Origin: CAZKGE01 sp964636405
Lineage (GTDB): Bacteria; Bacillota; Clostridia; Christensenellales; CAG-138
Assembly (NCBI GenBank): GCA_964636405.1
Contig: CAZWSI010000004.1
Coordinates: 1-64,000, forward strand
DNA length: 64,000 nucleotides
Reading direction: 5' to 3'
A program made the position numbers and the translations under genes. This document shows, piece by piece, positions 7,326 through 15,775 of the stretch; the first letter of the stretch is position 1; each line of letters opens with the position of its first letter. The notes below the pieces were generated by a model. That model made no database searches, had not been told where the DNA came from, and saw only the letters and a program-made list of their open reading frames with translations.

Positions 7326-9302
7326 ATGAAATCCTGCATGGGCAAGGTGCTGCGCGTTGACCTCACGAGCGGGCGGATCACGGCGGAGCAGATCCCGGAC
7401 GCCGTATACGACGCGGTGCTCTCCGGGAAGGGCCTCGGCGCGTGGTATCTTTACAAAAACATCCCTGCGGGCGCGGACCCGCTCGGGCCGGAGAACCTCC
7501 TCGGCTTTGTTTCCGGCGCGCTCACGGGCACGGGCGCGTTCCTCTGCGGGCGCTGGACGGTCGGGTGCAAAAGCCCGCTCACCGGCGGCTGGGGCGACGC
7601 GAACTGCGGCGGCGTGTTTTCTCCCGCCATCAAGCAGTGCGGCTACGACGGCATCTTCTTTTCCGGCGTTTCGGAAAAGCCCGTGTATCTTTACTGCGAC
7701 AATCAAATTTGCGAGCTGCGCGACGCGAGCGCCTATTGGGGCTTGGACGCGACCGAGGCGGAGGCGAGATTGCAGGCCGACGCGCGCAAAAAAAAGCGCC
7801 CCTGCGTGGCCGTGATCGGGCAGGCGGGCGAAAAATGCTCGCTTATTTCCGGCATATGCAACGAGGGCGGGCGCATCGCGGCCCGCAGCGGCGTGGGCGC
7901 GGTCATGGGCAGCAAGCGCTTAAAGGCCGTGGTGCTCGCGGGGAGCAAGCCCATCCCCTGCGCGGATACGGAGGCCGTACACGCGCTCTCCAAAGCGCTG
8001 GGCAAAAAGCTCAATAAGGTGGCGCTGCCCTCGGGCTTTGGCGGCATGCTGGGCTTTGGCGGAACGATGCTGGGCAAAATGCCCGCCATCCCGCTCGACG
8101 GCGCGCTCACGCCGTATTTGTTCAAGGAATGGGGCACGCCCTCCAATACGCCCATGGCTATTACGAGCGGCGACGGGCCCATCAAAAACTGGGGCGGCGG
8201 GCCGAGGGCCGCAAGGGGCATGACACGCGCATACAATCCCGAGCGCATCAACCGCCTCGAAACCCAGAAATATCATTGCTACGCCTGCCCCATGGGCTGC
8301 GGCGGACGGCTGGACATTCGGGAAAGCGATTGCGGCGGCTTTTCGGAAACGCACAAGCCCGAATATGAAACCCTCGAGGCCTTCGGGCCGCTGCTTCTCA
8401 ACGGAAACCTCGATTCCGTGCTGTACATCAACGAATTGCTCAACCGCGCGGGCATGGACAGCATCTCCGCGGGCAATACCGTGGCATGGGCCATCGAGTG
8501 CTATGAAAAGGGCATTCTGACCAAGGAGGAAACCGGCGGCCTCGCCTTGCGCTGGGGCGACGCGGGCGGCATCGTCACGCTGGTGAAGAAAATGATCGCG
8601 CGCGAGGGCTTTGGCGACGCGCTGGCCGACGGCGTGAAACGCGCCTCGGCGCGCTTTGGCGGCGCGGAATACGCCATGCACGTGGGCGGGCAGGAGCCGG
8701 GCATGCACGACAGCCGGAACGATCCGCAGCTTGCCGTGCACTTTGCCGCCGAGCCTGCGCCGGGCAAGCACACCATCGGCATGTCCCTGCAATACGGCGC
8801 CATGTCGCTGTGCGATATCTGCTCCTGGGCGCCGCCCGCCACGGTGCACAAAAAGGCGGACGACCTTGTGCCCAGCGATACGCTGGCCCTGATTGCCAAG
8901 GCCAACGCCTGCTACTCCATGCTGGTGGACGGCGCGGGCGGCTGCTACTACGGCGAAATGATGGGCGTGCACATGTGGAAGCTGATCGAGTATCTCAACG
9001 CGGCGGCGGGCTGGAGCTACGACGGCGATTATTATATGGAAATCGGCGCGCGCATCCAGACGCTGCGGCAGCTCTTTAACGTCAAGCAGGGAATCGCGCC
9101 CGCCTCGTTTACGCTGCCCGCGCGCATGGAGGGCGACCCGCCGCTTACGGACGGCCCGCTTCGCGGCGTGCGGCTGCGAAACGCGGAGCAGGTGTCGCTC
9201 CACTGGAAGGCGTTCGGCTGGGATGAACAAACAGGAAAGCCGCTCCCGGAAACCGTGGAGGCGCTGGGCATCAACAAGCTTTTGGAGGTGGAAACGGCAT
9301 GA
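7326..9302 (+). CDS. Aldehyde:ferredoxin oxidoreductase family protein (tungsten enzyme), long form
   Basis: Oxidises aldehydes to acids, passing electrons to ferredoxin through a tungsten-bis-pterin site and one 4Fe-4S cluster; it may run in reverse. The protein is 658 residues, the family's usual size. The N-terminal domain begins GKVLRVDLTSGRI and continues with GCKSPLTGGWGDANCGGVF (about 81-99). The cluster ligands appear as CYACPMGC (Cys318, 321, 325) and a later Cys in GGCYYG. The next gene overlaps by 4 bases and encodes a ferredoxin, then a MoaD/ThiS-like protein, so electron acceptor and pterin-linked maturation are packaged together. The aldehyde substrate is unknown. Confidence 0.92.
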   Translation: MKSCMGKVLRVDLTSGRITAEQIPDAVYDAVLSGKGLGAWYLYKNIPAGADPLGPENLLGFVSGALTGTGAFLCGRWTVGCKSPLTGGWGDANCGGVFSPAIKQCGYDGIFFSGVSEKPVYLYCDNQICELRDASAYWGLDATEAEARLQADARKKKRPCVAVIGQAGEKCSLISGICNEGGRIAARSGVGAVMGSKRLKAVVLAGSKPIPCADTEAVHALSKALGKKLNKVALPSGFGGMLGFGGTMLGKMPAIPLDGALTPYLFKEWGTPSNTPMAITSGDGPIKNWGGGPRAARGMTRAYNPERINRLETQKYHCYACPMGCGGRLDIRESDCGGFSETHKPEYETLEAFGPLLLNGNLDSVLYINELLNRAGMDSISAGNTVAWAIECYEKGILTKEETGGLALRWGDAGGIVTLVKKMIAREGFGDALADGVKRASARFGGAEYAMHVGGQEPGMHDSRNDPQLAVHFAAEPAPGKHTIGMSLQYGAMSLCDICSWAPPATVHKKADDLVPSDTLALIAKANACYSMLVDGAGGCYYGEMMGVHMWKLIEYLNAAAGWSYDGDYYMEIGARIQTLRQLFNVKQGIAPASFTLPARMEGDPPLTDGPLRGVRLRNAEQVSLHWKAFGWDEQTGKPLPETVEALGINKLLEVETA

Positions 9303-9529
9303 AGAAAAAGCACCCCGTCTTCAATTATACCGATTGCGTGAGCTGCGGCGTGTGCGCGCAGGCCTGCCCCCTTTCCTGCCTGACGATGTCAAGGCCCGGC
9401 AAGCAGGGAAAGTATCGCAATGTATTCCCCGCGCTCGAGGGCGAAGCGTGCACGGGCTGCGGCCTTTGCGCGAAAAGCTGCCCCATGGACGTGATCGCCC
9501 TGCAAGAGGGCGAAGCGAACGGCGCGTGA
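9299..9529 (+). CDS. Two-cluster 4Fe-4S ferredoxin, partner of the aldehyde oxidoreductase
   Basis: A 76-residue protein with two CxxCxxCxxxCP motifs: CVSCGVCAQACP near residues 13-24 and CTGCGLCAKSCP near 51-62. Each can hold a 4Fe-4S cluster. It overlaps the oxidoreductase stop by four bases (ATGA), indicating translational coupling and a fixed ratio, so it is most likely the electron-transfer small subunit or dedicated acceptor. Family knowledge: tungsten oxidoreductases in gut and other anaerobes often have such small subunits. The next start codon (GTG at 9526) overlaps its stop. Confidence 0.92.
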   Translation: MKKKHPVFNYTDCVSCGVCAQACPLSCLTMSRPGKQGKYRNVFPALEGEACTGCGLCAKSCPMDVIALQEGEANGA

Positions 9530-9795
9530 GCCCAGAAAAAGCGCCCCCGCCTGGCGGGACAATCCGCGTCAAGATCATACCGCCGCAGGGCGCGGACCGA
9601 AGCGCGCTGGACGCGCGCGGCTGGGCGCCGCTGCAAAGCGGAGCGACCCTCCGGGACGCGCTCCGGCTCGTGCGCGTAAGCCCGTTGCGCGCCAGGCTTC
9701 TGCTCGCGAGCGTAAACGGCGAGCGCGTGCCGTTGGAAACGCCTCTGCGCGACGGCGACGTGGTGGGCTTTTTCGCGCTGTGCAGCGGGGGCTAA
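9526..9795 (+). CDS. MoaD/ThiS-like beta-grasp sulfur-carrier protein
   Basis: An 89-residue protein ending in ALCSGG: the C-terminal diglycine, which is adenylated and thiocarboxylated in MoaD and ThiS, is present. The preceding LRDGDVVGFFAL is the usual beta-grasp end. The start is a GTG at 9526 overlapping the ferredoxin stop (GTGA). The frame is open further upstream but that part lies inside the oxidoreductase. Being third in the operon, it probably supplies sulfur for the pterin dithiolene of the tungsten cofactor of the neighbouring enzyme (inference). No MoaE or activating E1-like gene is in the window. Confidence 0.82.
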   Translation: MSPEKAPPPGGTIRVKIIPPQGADRSALDARGWAPLQSGATLRDALRLVRVSPLRARLLLASVNGERVPLETPLRDGDVVGFFALCSGG

Positions 9796-9803
9796 CCCCC
9801 GCC

Positions 9804-10613
9804 CTACCCCAGCGCCACGTCCAGCACCATCATCACGGAAAAGCCGACCATGGTAAAGAGGGCCATACGGTCCTTGTTTTCGTTCGTCTGGCTCTCCGGG
9901 ATCAGCTCCTCGACCACCACATAGATCATCGCGCCAGCCGCGAAGGCCAGCAGAAAGGGCAGCAGCGGCCGCGCGCGCATGGCCAGCAGCGCGCCCAGCA
10001 CGCCCGCGACGGGTTCCACCGTGCCGCTGAGCTGGCCGATAAAGAAGGCCCTTCCGCGCGGCACGCCCTCCCGGAGCAGCGGCACGCTCACCGCCGTGCC
10101 CTCGGGAAAATTCTGTATGCCAATGCCGAGCGCGAGCAGGCCGGCCGCCGCGAGCGTCGCGCCCGTGAGATCATAGGAAAGCGACCCGAACGCCACGCCC
10201 ACAGCCAGCCCCTCCGGGATATTGTGCAAGGTGACGGATAATACGAGCATCCAGCACCGCTTCTTTGAGGCGCTTTCCCCGGCCCGCGCCGCGCCCCCGC
10301 GCTTCAGCGCGGCGGAAAAAATCTGGTCGCCGGCAAACAGCAGCAGCCCGCCGCCCATAAAGCCCGCGAGCGCCATGAAGGGCGCGTTCATGCCGAGCAT
10401 TTGGGCAAGCTCAATGGCGGGCGAGAGCAGCGACCAGAACGACGCCGCGATCATGACGCCCCCCGCAAAGCCCAGCATCGCGTCGAGCACGCCCTTGTTC
10501 ACCCGCCTGAAAAGAAACACCACGCCCGCCCCAAGCGCCGTTACCCCCCAGGTAAAGAGCGTTGCAAAGAGCGCCTGTACCGTGTGCGGCAAGGCAGCAA
10601 ACCATTCCGTCAT
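9804..10613 (-). CDS. ZIP family metal transporter
   Basis: A 269-residue membrane protein of the ZIP family, which moves zinc, iron or other divalent metals into the cytoplasm. About eight hydrophobic segments are visible. The metal-binding signatures of transmembrane helices 4 and 5 are intact: TLHNIPEGLAVGVAFG and GIQNFPEGTAVSVPL. VVEELIPES near residue 240 is also typical of bacterial ZupT-like members. The cytoplasmic loop (about 104-121) is basic rather than His-rich. It ends only nine bases from the MoaD-like gene coming the other way, leaving no room for a terminator between them. Confidence 0.92.
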   Translation of the reverse strand: MTEWFAALPHTVQALFATLFTWGVTALGAGVVFLFRRVNKGVLDAMLGFAGGVMIAASFWSLLSPAIELAQMLGMNAPFMALAGFMGGGLLLFAGDQIFSAALKRGGAARAGESASKKRCWMLVLSVTLHNIPEGLAVGVAFGSLSYDLTGATLAAAGLLALGIGIQNFPEGTAVSVPLLREGVPRGRAFFIGQLSGTVEPVAGVLGALLAMRARPLLPFLLAFAAGAMIYVVVEELIPESQTNENKDRMALFTMVGFSVMMVLDVALG

Positions 10614-10763
10614 CGTGTTCCCATCGCCCCCTCGGTTTTGTTCTGATTCATGGTATGCAAACGCGCCGAAAGCGTGCGCGCCGGGTGCGCGCGCCTGTTT
10701 CTTAAAGAAAACTTAATGCTTTTCCCACTAGGAAAGAAGGGCCTTACACGCTAGAATAGCGAT

Positions 10764-11486
10764 ATGAGGAATGAGGAAATGTTCAACGTGCTCATTTGCG
10801 ACGACGACCGCGATATCGTGGCCGCACTGGAGATATACCTCGGCGCCGAGGGCTATCGCACCTTTGCGGCCTATAACGGCGGGGAGGCGCTGGACATTGC
10901 CGCGCGCGAAACGCTGCATCTTGCGCTCATCGACGTGATGATGCCGCGGCTCGACGGCATCGCAACGGTATCCAGGCTCCGCGAAACGCAGAATTTTCCC
11001 ATTATCCTCCTCACGGCCAAGAGCGAGGACAGCGACAAGGTGCTTGGTCTTACGGTGGGCGCGGACGATTACGTGACCAAGCCCTTTAACCCCGTTGAGC
11101 TGCTTGCCCGCGTGAAATCTCAGCTTAGGCGCTATACGCGGCTTGGAAGCCTCGCGACCCGGTCAGAAATGATTCGTATCGGCCCCATCGAGCTGGACGA
11201 CGCGGCCAAAGCCGTTACGGTGGACGGCGAACCCGCTGCGCTTACCCCCATCGAGTACAGCATCCTCAAGCTCCTCATGTCCCAGCCCGGGCGCGTGTTT
11301 TCCTCGCGCCAGATCTACGAGGCGGTGTGGAAGGACGCGCCGCTTTCGGCGGAAAACACCGTGGCCGTGCACATTCGCCACCTGCGCGAAAAGCTGGAGA
11401 TCAACCCCGCCGAGCCGCGCTATCTGCTCGTGGTCTGGGGACAGGGCTACAAAATGCAGCCGCAGAACAAAGGAGAAAAAGTTTGA
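10764..11486 (+). CDS. OmpR/PhoB family response regulator
   Basis: A two-component transcription regulator of 240 residues. The receiver domain (about 6-120) contains ICDDDRD, the phospho-acceptor Asp57 in LIDVMMPRLDG, the switch Thr in ILLTAKSED and the Lys in YVTKPFNPVELL. The winged-helix DNA-binding domain (about 140-235) contains LTPIEYSILKLLMSQPGRVFS and VAVHIRHLREKLE. A second start, MFNVLICDDD, lies five codons later. The partner kinase follows after 114 bases filled with small hairpins, one overlapping this gene's stop codon. Confidence 0.95.
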   Translation: MRNEEMFNVLICDDDRDIVAALEIYLGAEGYRTFAAYNGGEALDIAARETLHLALIDVMMPRLDGIATVSRLRETQNFPIILLTAKSEDSDKVLGLTVGADDYVTKPFNPVELLARVKSQLRRYTRLGSLATRSEMIRIGPIELDDAAKAVTVDGEPAALTPIEYSILKLLMSQPGRVFSSRQIYEAVWKDAPLSAENTVAVHIRHLREKLEINPAEPRYLLVVWGQGYKMQPQNKGEKV

Positions 11487-11599
11487 AAGACAAATCTTTC
11501 AAACTCACATTTTGCGGCTTTTGCCGCACACAGGCGGCAATTTTGCTTCGCAAAACCAACCGCAATTCTGAAGAAGGGATGCTTTTGCTTTGCAAAAGC
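11481..11599 (+). repeat. Four short perfect hairpins in a row between regulator and kinase genes
   Basis: GTTTGAAAGA/TCTTTCAAAC (11481-11504) overlaps the regulator stop. Then come TGCGGC/GCCGCA (11513-11528), TTTTGC/GCAAAA (11541-11555) and GCTTTTGC/GCAAAAGC (11581-11599). The last ends one base before the kinase ATG, and I see no clear ribosome binding site there, so translation of the kinase is likely restrained or coupled. The stretch is AT-richer than its neighbours. Confidence 0.7.
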
Positions 11600-11600
11600 C

Positions 11601-13541
11601 ATGGTCATAACAATGAAACAGTTGAAACGAAGCCTGCTAGCCAAAACCGTTGCGGTCGTGCTGCTGGTGCTCAGCGCCGCCGTATTTGCGCTTAGCGCCA
11701 TTGATATTGCGTACATGTCGTATGACGGGTTTTACGATCGAAGCAGTGCATTTTCCCAAAGCGCCATCGCACGCGAGCTGTCCGGAAGTTATGCGCGGGA
11801 AGCGTTCTTCCACTACTACTACACCACCTACGAGCCGGAGGTTACATCTTCTATTGACCTGGCGCCGGAAGCGCTCAACACGGAAAGAACGAATTTTATC
11901 TATGGCATATTCGATGAAAGCGACACAATGGTTGACAGCAACGCCTTTTCGCGGGAGGCTGAGCTTCGTGCGGCAGTAAAGAGCGGGAAAGAGCTCTACA
12001 GCGGGAAATTCTCCATGAATTTTTCGGGCATGAGCGCCGAAAGCAGGCAGAGCTTTACCGTTTCCGCAATTCTCGCTTCGCCCGTGGAGGATAAGAGCGA
12101 CGCCTTCTATTCGGCAAGCCGCGTGTTTTCGTTTGCTTATCGCATGCGGTATGCGGCCTTTGCCGTGTGCGCGGCGGCGCTTACGGCCTTTGCGCTGCTG
12201 CTTGCGTTCCTCATTTCGGCGGCGGGCTGGCGCGAAGCGGGCGACGCTCCGCAACGCGGCTTCTTCGACAGGATTCCGTTTGACCTCTGCCTTGCCGGTA
12301 CGGGCGGGCTCATTGCGCTGCTGTGCTATGGGGCGTACAGCGCCTCAAGCGAGAGCGCGTTTCTGCTCTCCCTGCTGGTGCTGGCCCTCTGCGCGCTTTG
12401 CACCGGCCTGCTGCTGCTTTGCCTCCTTCTCAGCTTCGCGGTGCGCGTGAAAACCAAAACGTTCTGGCGCAATAACGTGATTTTCTTTGTTCTGCACGCG
12501 GGCTGGGTGTTCCTGCGCTGGTTGTTGCGGGGCGTTGCGGCTGTCTTTTCCAAACTGCCGCTGCTGTGGAAGTGGTTCGCGTTTGCCGCCGGGCTGGCGC
12601 TCGCGGAGGCGCTGCTTATTGCCGGCGCGCCACGCAATTCCTTTTCCGCTTTCCTCTTTGTGGTGTTCAACCTCGCGCTCTTTGTGCTTTATACCGCCGT
12701 GGCGCTGCAGCTTTCCCGCATCAAAAAGGCGGGCAAGGCGCTTGCGGAGGGCAAGCTGGATTATCAGCTTGCCACCGCGGGCATGTTTGGCGATATAAAG
12801 CGCCACGCTGAGGCGCTCAACAGCATCGGCACGGGCATGGGCCGGGCTGTAGAGGCGCGCATGAAAAGCGAGCGCATGAAGACCGATCTCATCACGAACG
12901 TGTCGCACGATCTCAAAACGCCGCTGACCTCGATTGTCAACTATGTCGATCTGCTCAAAAAGGAGGCGCTGCCCGAGGGCGCGGCGCGCGAATATGTGGA
13001 GGTGCTCGACCGGCAGGCCCAGCGTCTCAAGAAGCTGACCGAGGACCTTGTGGAGGCCTCCAAGGCCACAAGCGGCACGCTTGCCGTGGAGCTTATGCCC
13101 ACCGACATGCGCGAGATCCTCTCCCAAAGCCTGGGCGAATACGAGCGGCGCATGATCGACGCGGATTTAACCGTGGTGGCAAGCCTTCCCGAAACGCCGC
13201 TGCCTATCCTCGCCGACGGCCGCCTGCTCTGGCGCGTGTTCGACAACCTCCTCTCCAACGCCGCCAAATACGCGCTCCCCGGCACCCGCGTATATGTCGC
13301 CGCATCCGGGGACGGCGCCTCCGTTTCGGCGAGCGTAAAAAACATATCCCGCGATGCGCTCAACCGCCCGCCCGAGGAGCTGATGGAGCGCTTCGTGCGC
13401 GGCGACGAGGCCCGCAGCACCGGCGGCAGCGGCCTCGGCCTCTCCATCGCCAAGAGCCTCACCGAGCTGCAGGGCGGCGCGTTTACCCTCGCCATCGACG
13501 GCGACCTGTTCACGGCGACCGTGACGTTTCCGGCGCGATAG
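11601..13541 (+). CDS. Membrane sensor histidine kinase
   Basis: Partner kinase of the response regulator upstream; 646 residues. It has a transmembrane helix at about 11-33, an extracellular sensing segment to about 170, a second helix (about 178-202), then several more membrane segments between about 229 and 375. A linker follows with the H-box VSHDLKTPLTSIVNYVDLL (His436), the N-box DNLLSNAAKYALPG and the G-box GSGLGLSIAKSLTELQGG. All catalytic motifs are intact. The start could be ATG 11601 or ATG 11613. The multi-helix middle region beyond the usual two helices suggests an extra membrane sensing module. The gene ends at repeat element copy 2. Confidence 0.93.
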   Translation: MVITMKQLKRSLLAKTVAVVLLVLSAAVFALSAIDIAYMSYDGFYDRSSAFSQSAIARELSGSYAREAFFHYYYTTYEPEVTSSIDLAPEALNTERTNFIYGIFDESDTMVDSNAFSREAELRAAVKSGKELYSGKFSMNFSGMSAESRQSFTVSAILASPVEDKSDAFYSASRVFSFAYRMRYAAFAVCAAALTAFALLLAFLISAAGWREAGDAPQRGFFDRIPFDLCLAGTGGLIALLCYGAYSASSESAFLLSLLVLALCALCTGLLLLCLLLSFAVRVKTKTFWRNNVIFFVLHAGWVFLRWLLRGVAAVFSKLPLLWKWFAFAAGLALAEALLIAGAPRNSFSAFLFVVFNLALFVLYTAVALQLSRIKKAGKALAEGKLDYQLATAGMFGDIKRHAEALNSIGTGMGRAVEARMKSERMKTDLITNVSHDLKTPLTSIVNYVDLLKKEALPEGAAREYVEVLDRQAQRLKKLTEDLVEASKATSGTLAVELMPTDMREILSQSLGEYERRMIDADLTVVASLPETPLPILADGRLLWRVFDNLLSNAAKYALPGTRVYVAASGDGASVSASVKNISRDALNRPPEELMERFVRGDEARSTGGSGLGLSIAKSLTELQGGAFTLAIDGDLFTATVTFPAR

Positions 13542-13551
13542 TCACGGCGGG

Positions 13552-13825
13552 GACGGGGAGGGGGAACGGAATACGAGAACGCAAGGGGCGCTGCCCCTTG
13601 ACCCCGCCAAAGGGTGTTCCACCCTTTGGAATCCCATGGAATCGCCCAAAAAGTGAATAGACAAAGACTCGGCCCGGCGAAATATCGCCGGGCCAAGTTG
13701 TTCTTATAGACACAAGCTAAAGAGCACGCACAAAACGCGGTCAGAAATGGGATTCTTAAGGGTCGAAGACCCTTAAGCGGGTCTTAGGGCAGAGCCCTAA
13801 ACCATTCTCCCGCTCCCCGTCCCCG
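13552..13825. repeat. Convergent-gene structured repeat element, copy 2
   Basis: It lies between the 3' ends of the kinase gene (+) and ubiX (-). Hairpins: 13582-13600 (CAAGGGGC/GCCCCTTG), 13607-13629 (CCAAAGGGTG/CACCCTTTGG), 13671-13694 (GGCCCGGCGA/TCGCCGGGCC), 13755-13777 (CTTAAGGGTC/GACCCTTAAG) and 13784-13800 (TTAGGGC/GCCCTAA). The unpaired block between hairpins 2 and 3 (AATAGACAAAGACT) is shared with copy 3 and, reverse-complemented, with copy 1. No gene is seen in it. It probably ends both the two-component transcript and the 18-gene operon. Confidence 0.88.
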
Positions 13826-14425
13826 TCAGTCGCCCCACCGGGGATACAAATCGTTCTCCACGCCAAGGCGGGCCAGAAGGCGGCCCACAAATGCGTCCGC
13901 CATGTCGTCCATGGTCGTAAGCTTGGCGTAGAAGGCGGGCATGGGCGGCATAATGACCGCGCCGCACTGGGCAAGGGTGAGCATGTTTTGCAGGTGAATG
14001 GCGGAAAGCGGCGTTTCGCGGGCGACGAGCACCAGCTTGCGGCCCTCCTTGAGCTGCACATCGGCGGCGCGTTCGAGAAGATTGCCCGAAGCCCCGTGCG
14101 CGATTGCGGAAAGGCAGCCCATGGAGCAGGGAACGATCGCCATCGCGTCAAGCGGAAAGCTGCCGCTGGCCACCGGCGCGTCCATCTCGCGCTCGCCGTA
14201 AAGGGTGAGGTCGCTTTCGCCTGGGCACGCAAGCGCAGCAAGGAGCACCGCGCGCGCGCTTTCCGGCGAATCAGGCAGCGAAAGCCCCTGCTCGTGCCGC
14301 AGCACGAGCCGCCCCGCCTCGGAGAGCACGGCATAGACCGTGTGTCCCCTTGTCAGGAGCGCGGAGAGGGTGCGCAAAGCAAGGCTGCTGCCTGACGCGC
14401 CGGAAACGCCGATTAGAACGCGCAT
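13826..14425 (-). CDS. ubiX: UbiX-type flavin prenyltransferase
   Basis: Attaches a dimethylallyl unit to FMN, making the prenyl-FMN cofactor that UbiD decarboxylases need. The 199 residues show the flavoprotein start VLIGVSGASGSSLALR, the middle CSMGCLSAIAHGASGNLLERAADV and the UbiX signature ARETPLSAIHLQNMLTLAQCG followed by PPMPAFY. It overlaps the ubiD stop by one base (TGATG), so the pair is translationally coupled. It is the last gene of the 18-gene minus-strand run, ending at repeat copy 2. Confidence 0.93.
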   Translation of the reverse strand: MRVLIGVSGASGSSLALRTLSALLTRGHTVYAVLSEAGRLVLRHEQGLSLPDSPESARAVLLAALACPGESDLTLYGEREMDAPVASGSFPLDAMAIVPCSMGCLSAIAHGASGNLLERAADVQLKEGRKLVLVARETPLSAIHLQNMLTLAQCGAVIMPPMPAFYAKLTTMDDMADAFVGRLLARLGVENDLYPRWGD

Positions 14426-15765
14426 CAGATATATTCCGAAAGGTTTACGCGCGGGTACACGGCCCGTTCGTAATCCCGGCCCTCAAACTCGCTGGAGAGC
14501 GTCGCGTCGATGCCCATCTTGGTCTGCACGCCGCGCTTGTCGGAGCAGGGATCGAGCTCGTGGCCCTGCGCGCCGTGGATATAGAAGATATCCTTTTCGG
14601 GAATGACGCGGTTGCTCAGCGCCCACATCACGTCGGCGGGGTTATAGATATCCACATCCTCGTCCACGACGATCACATTTTTAATGTTCACATAGGCGGT
14701 CATGGCCGCGAGCGCCACGTTCTTGGGCTCGCCGGGATTGCGCTTTTTCATCTGCACAATGGCCAGAAAGCCCGCGCCGTAGGGCGGGATATGCACGTTG
14801 GTCACGCCGGAGGACACATACTGGGTGTGCTTTTTGAGCAGCGGCTCGCGGGGCAGCACATTGCCGAGGTTGATGTGCTCAAAGAGTCCGCCCGCAATGG
14901 TCTGATAGATCGCGCCGTTGCGGAAGGTCACCGTGTCCACCTCGATGACGGGGCTTTCCCAGGGCGTGCTGTAGTGGCCGGTGAACTCGGAGAGCGGGCC
15001 CTCCAGCTCGCGCACGCCGGGCAGAATGCGGCCCTCGATCACGATCTCAGCCGTGGCGGGTACGCGCACCGCGGAGCTCAGGCACTTGACCACCTGCGCG
15101 GGTTCGCCGCGGATGGCGCCCACACAGTCCATTTCGTCGCCGTCGTAGCGGAAGCCCGCCGCGATATAGACCGCCGGGTCCGCGCCGATGACGACGGCGA
15201 TGGGCAGCGCCTCGCCGCGCGCTTCCGCCTCGGTATAGAAATCGCGCAGATGCCGCCATTCGTTGATCATAATACCCAGGCGGTTCTTGCCCTTGAGCTG
15301 CATGCGCTGGAAGGACAGGTTCTGGCGCGCAGCGCCGGGCTTGCGGGATACGATCACGCCGCCGGTTATGAAGCGGCCGCCGTCCTTGGGCGCGTGGCGG
15401 GGAATGGGGAGCTTGCCAAGATCCACCTGCGCGCCGGTCCACACGTTTTCGTGGCAGGGCGCGTCGTCTACCTCCACGGGCGGCACAGGGTGATCCAGCA
15501 CGTCGCCGAGGAATTCGTTGATTTCGGGCTTTTCACAGCCGAGCGCGGCGGCGATGCAGTCCATGGAGCCGAGCATATTCCCGCAAAGCGGAAAATCGGA
15601 TTCCGAGATTTGGGGGAAATACACCGCGCCGAGGCTAGCGCTCTCCGCGCTGGCCAGGACGCTTCCAACCTCCAGCTCAAGGCTGACGGGCTTTTTGACG
15701 GTTTTTATAAGCCCCTTGTCCGTTAGCCGCGCGATAAAATCGCGCAGGTCGCGAATCTGCTTCAT
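14425..15765 (-). CDS. ubiD: UbiD family prenyl-FMN-dependent decarboxylase
   Basis: Reversibly decarboxylates (hetero)aromatic or alpha,beta-unsaturated acids with prenyl-FMN. The 446 residues include the conserved catalytic neighbourhood EGPLSEFTGHYS (about 272-283) and the C-terminal IVVDEDVDIYNPADVMWAL. The start is taken at MKQIRDLRDF (15765), because the GAGG ribosome binding site is eight bases before it; an ATG two codons earlier is too close. The iron alcohol dehydrogenase precedes by about ten bases and UbiX follows directly. The substrate cannot be told from sequence; its place in the long catabolic operon suggests a carboxylated ring or enoate intermediate. Confidence 0.92.
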   Translation of the reverse strand: MKQIRDLRDFIARLTDKGLIKTVKKPVSLELEVGSVLASAESASLGAVYFPQISESDFPLCGNMLGSMDCIAAALGCEKPEINEFLGDVLDHPVPPVEVDDAPCHENVWTGAQVDLGKLPIPRHAPKDGGRFITGGVIVSRKPGAARQNLSFQRMQLKGKNRLGIMINEWRHLRDFYTEAEARGEALPIAVVIGADPAVYIAAGFRYDGDEMDCVGAIRGEPAQVVKCLSSAVRVPATAEIVIEGRILPGVRELEGPLSEFTGHYSTPWESPVIEVDTVTFRNGAIYQTIAGGLFEHINLGNVLPREPLLKKHTQYVSSGVTNVHIPPYGAGFLAIVQMKKRNPGEPKNVALAAMTAYVNIKNVIVVDEDVDIYNPADVMWALSNRVIPEKDIFYIHGAQGHELDPCSDKRGVQTKMGIDATLSSEFEGRDYERAVYPRVNLSEYI

Positions 15766-15775
15766 GGGCATGCCC

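Noticed and set aside
14350..15726. Plus-strand open frame of 458 codons opposite ubiD
   Set aside because: A high-GC shadow; UbiD family motifs are on the minus strand.
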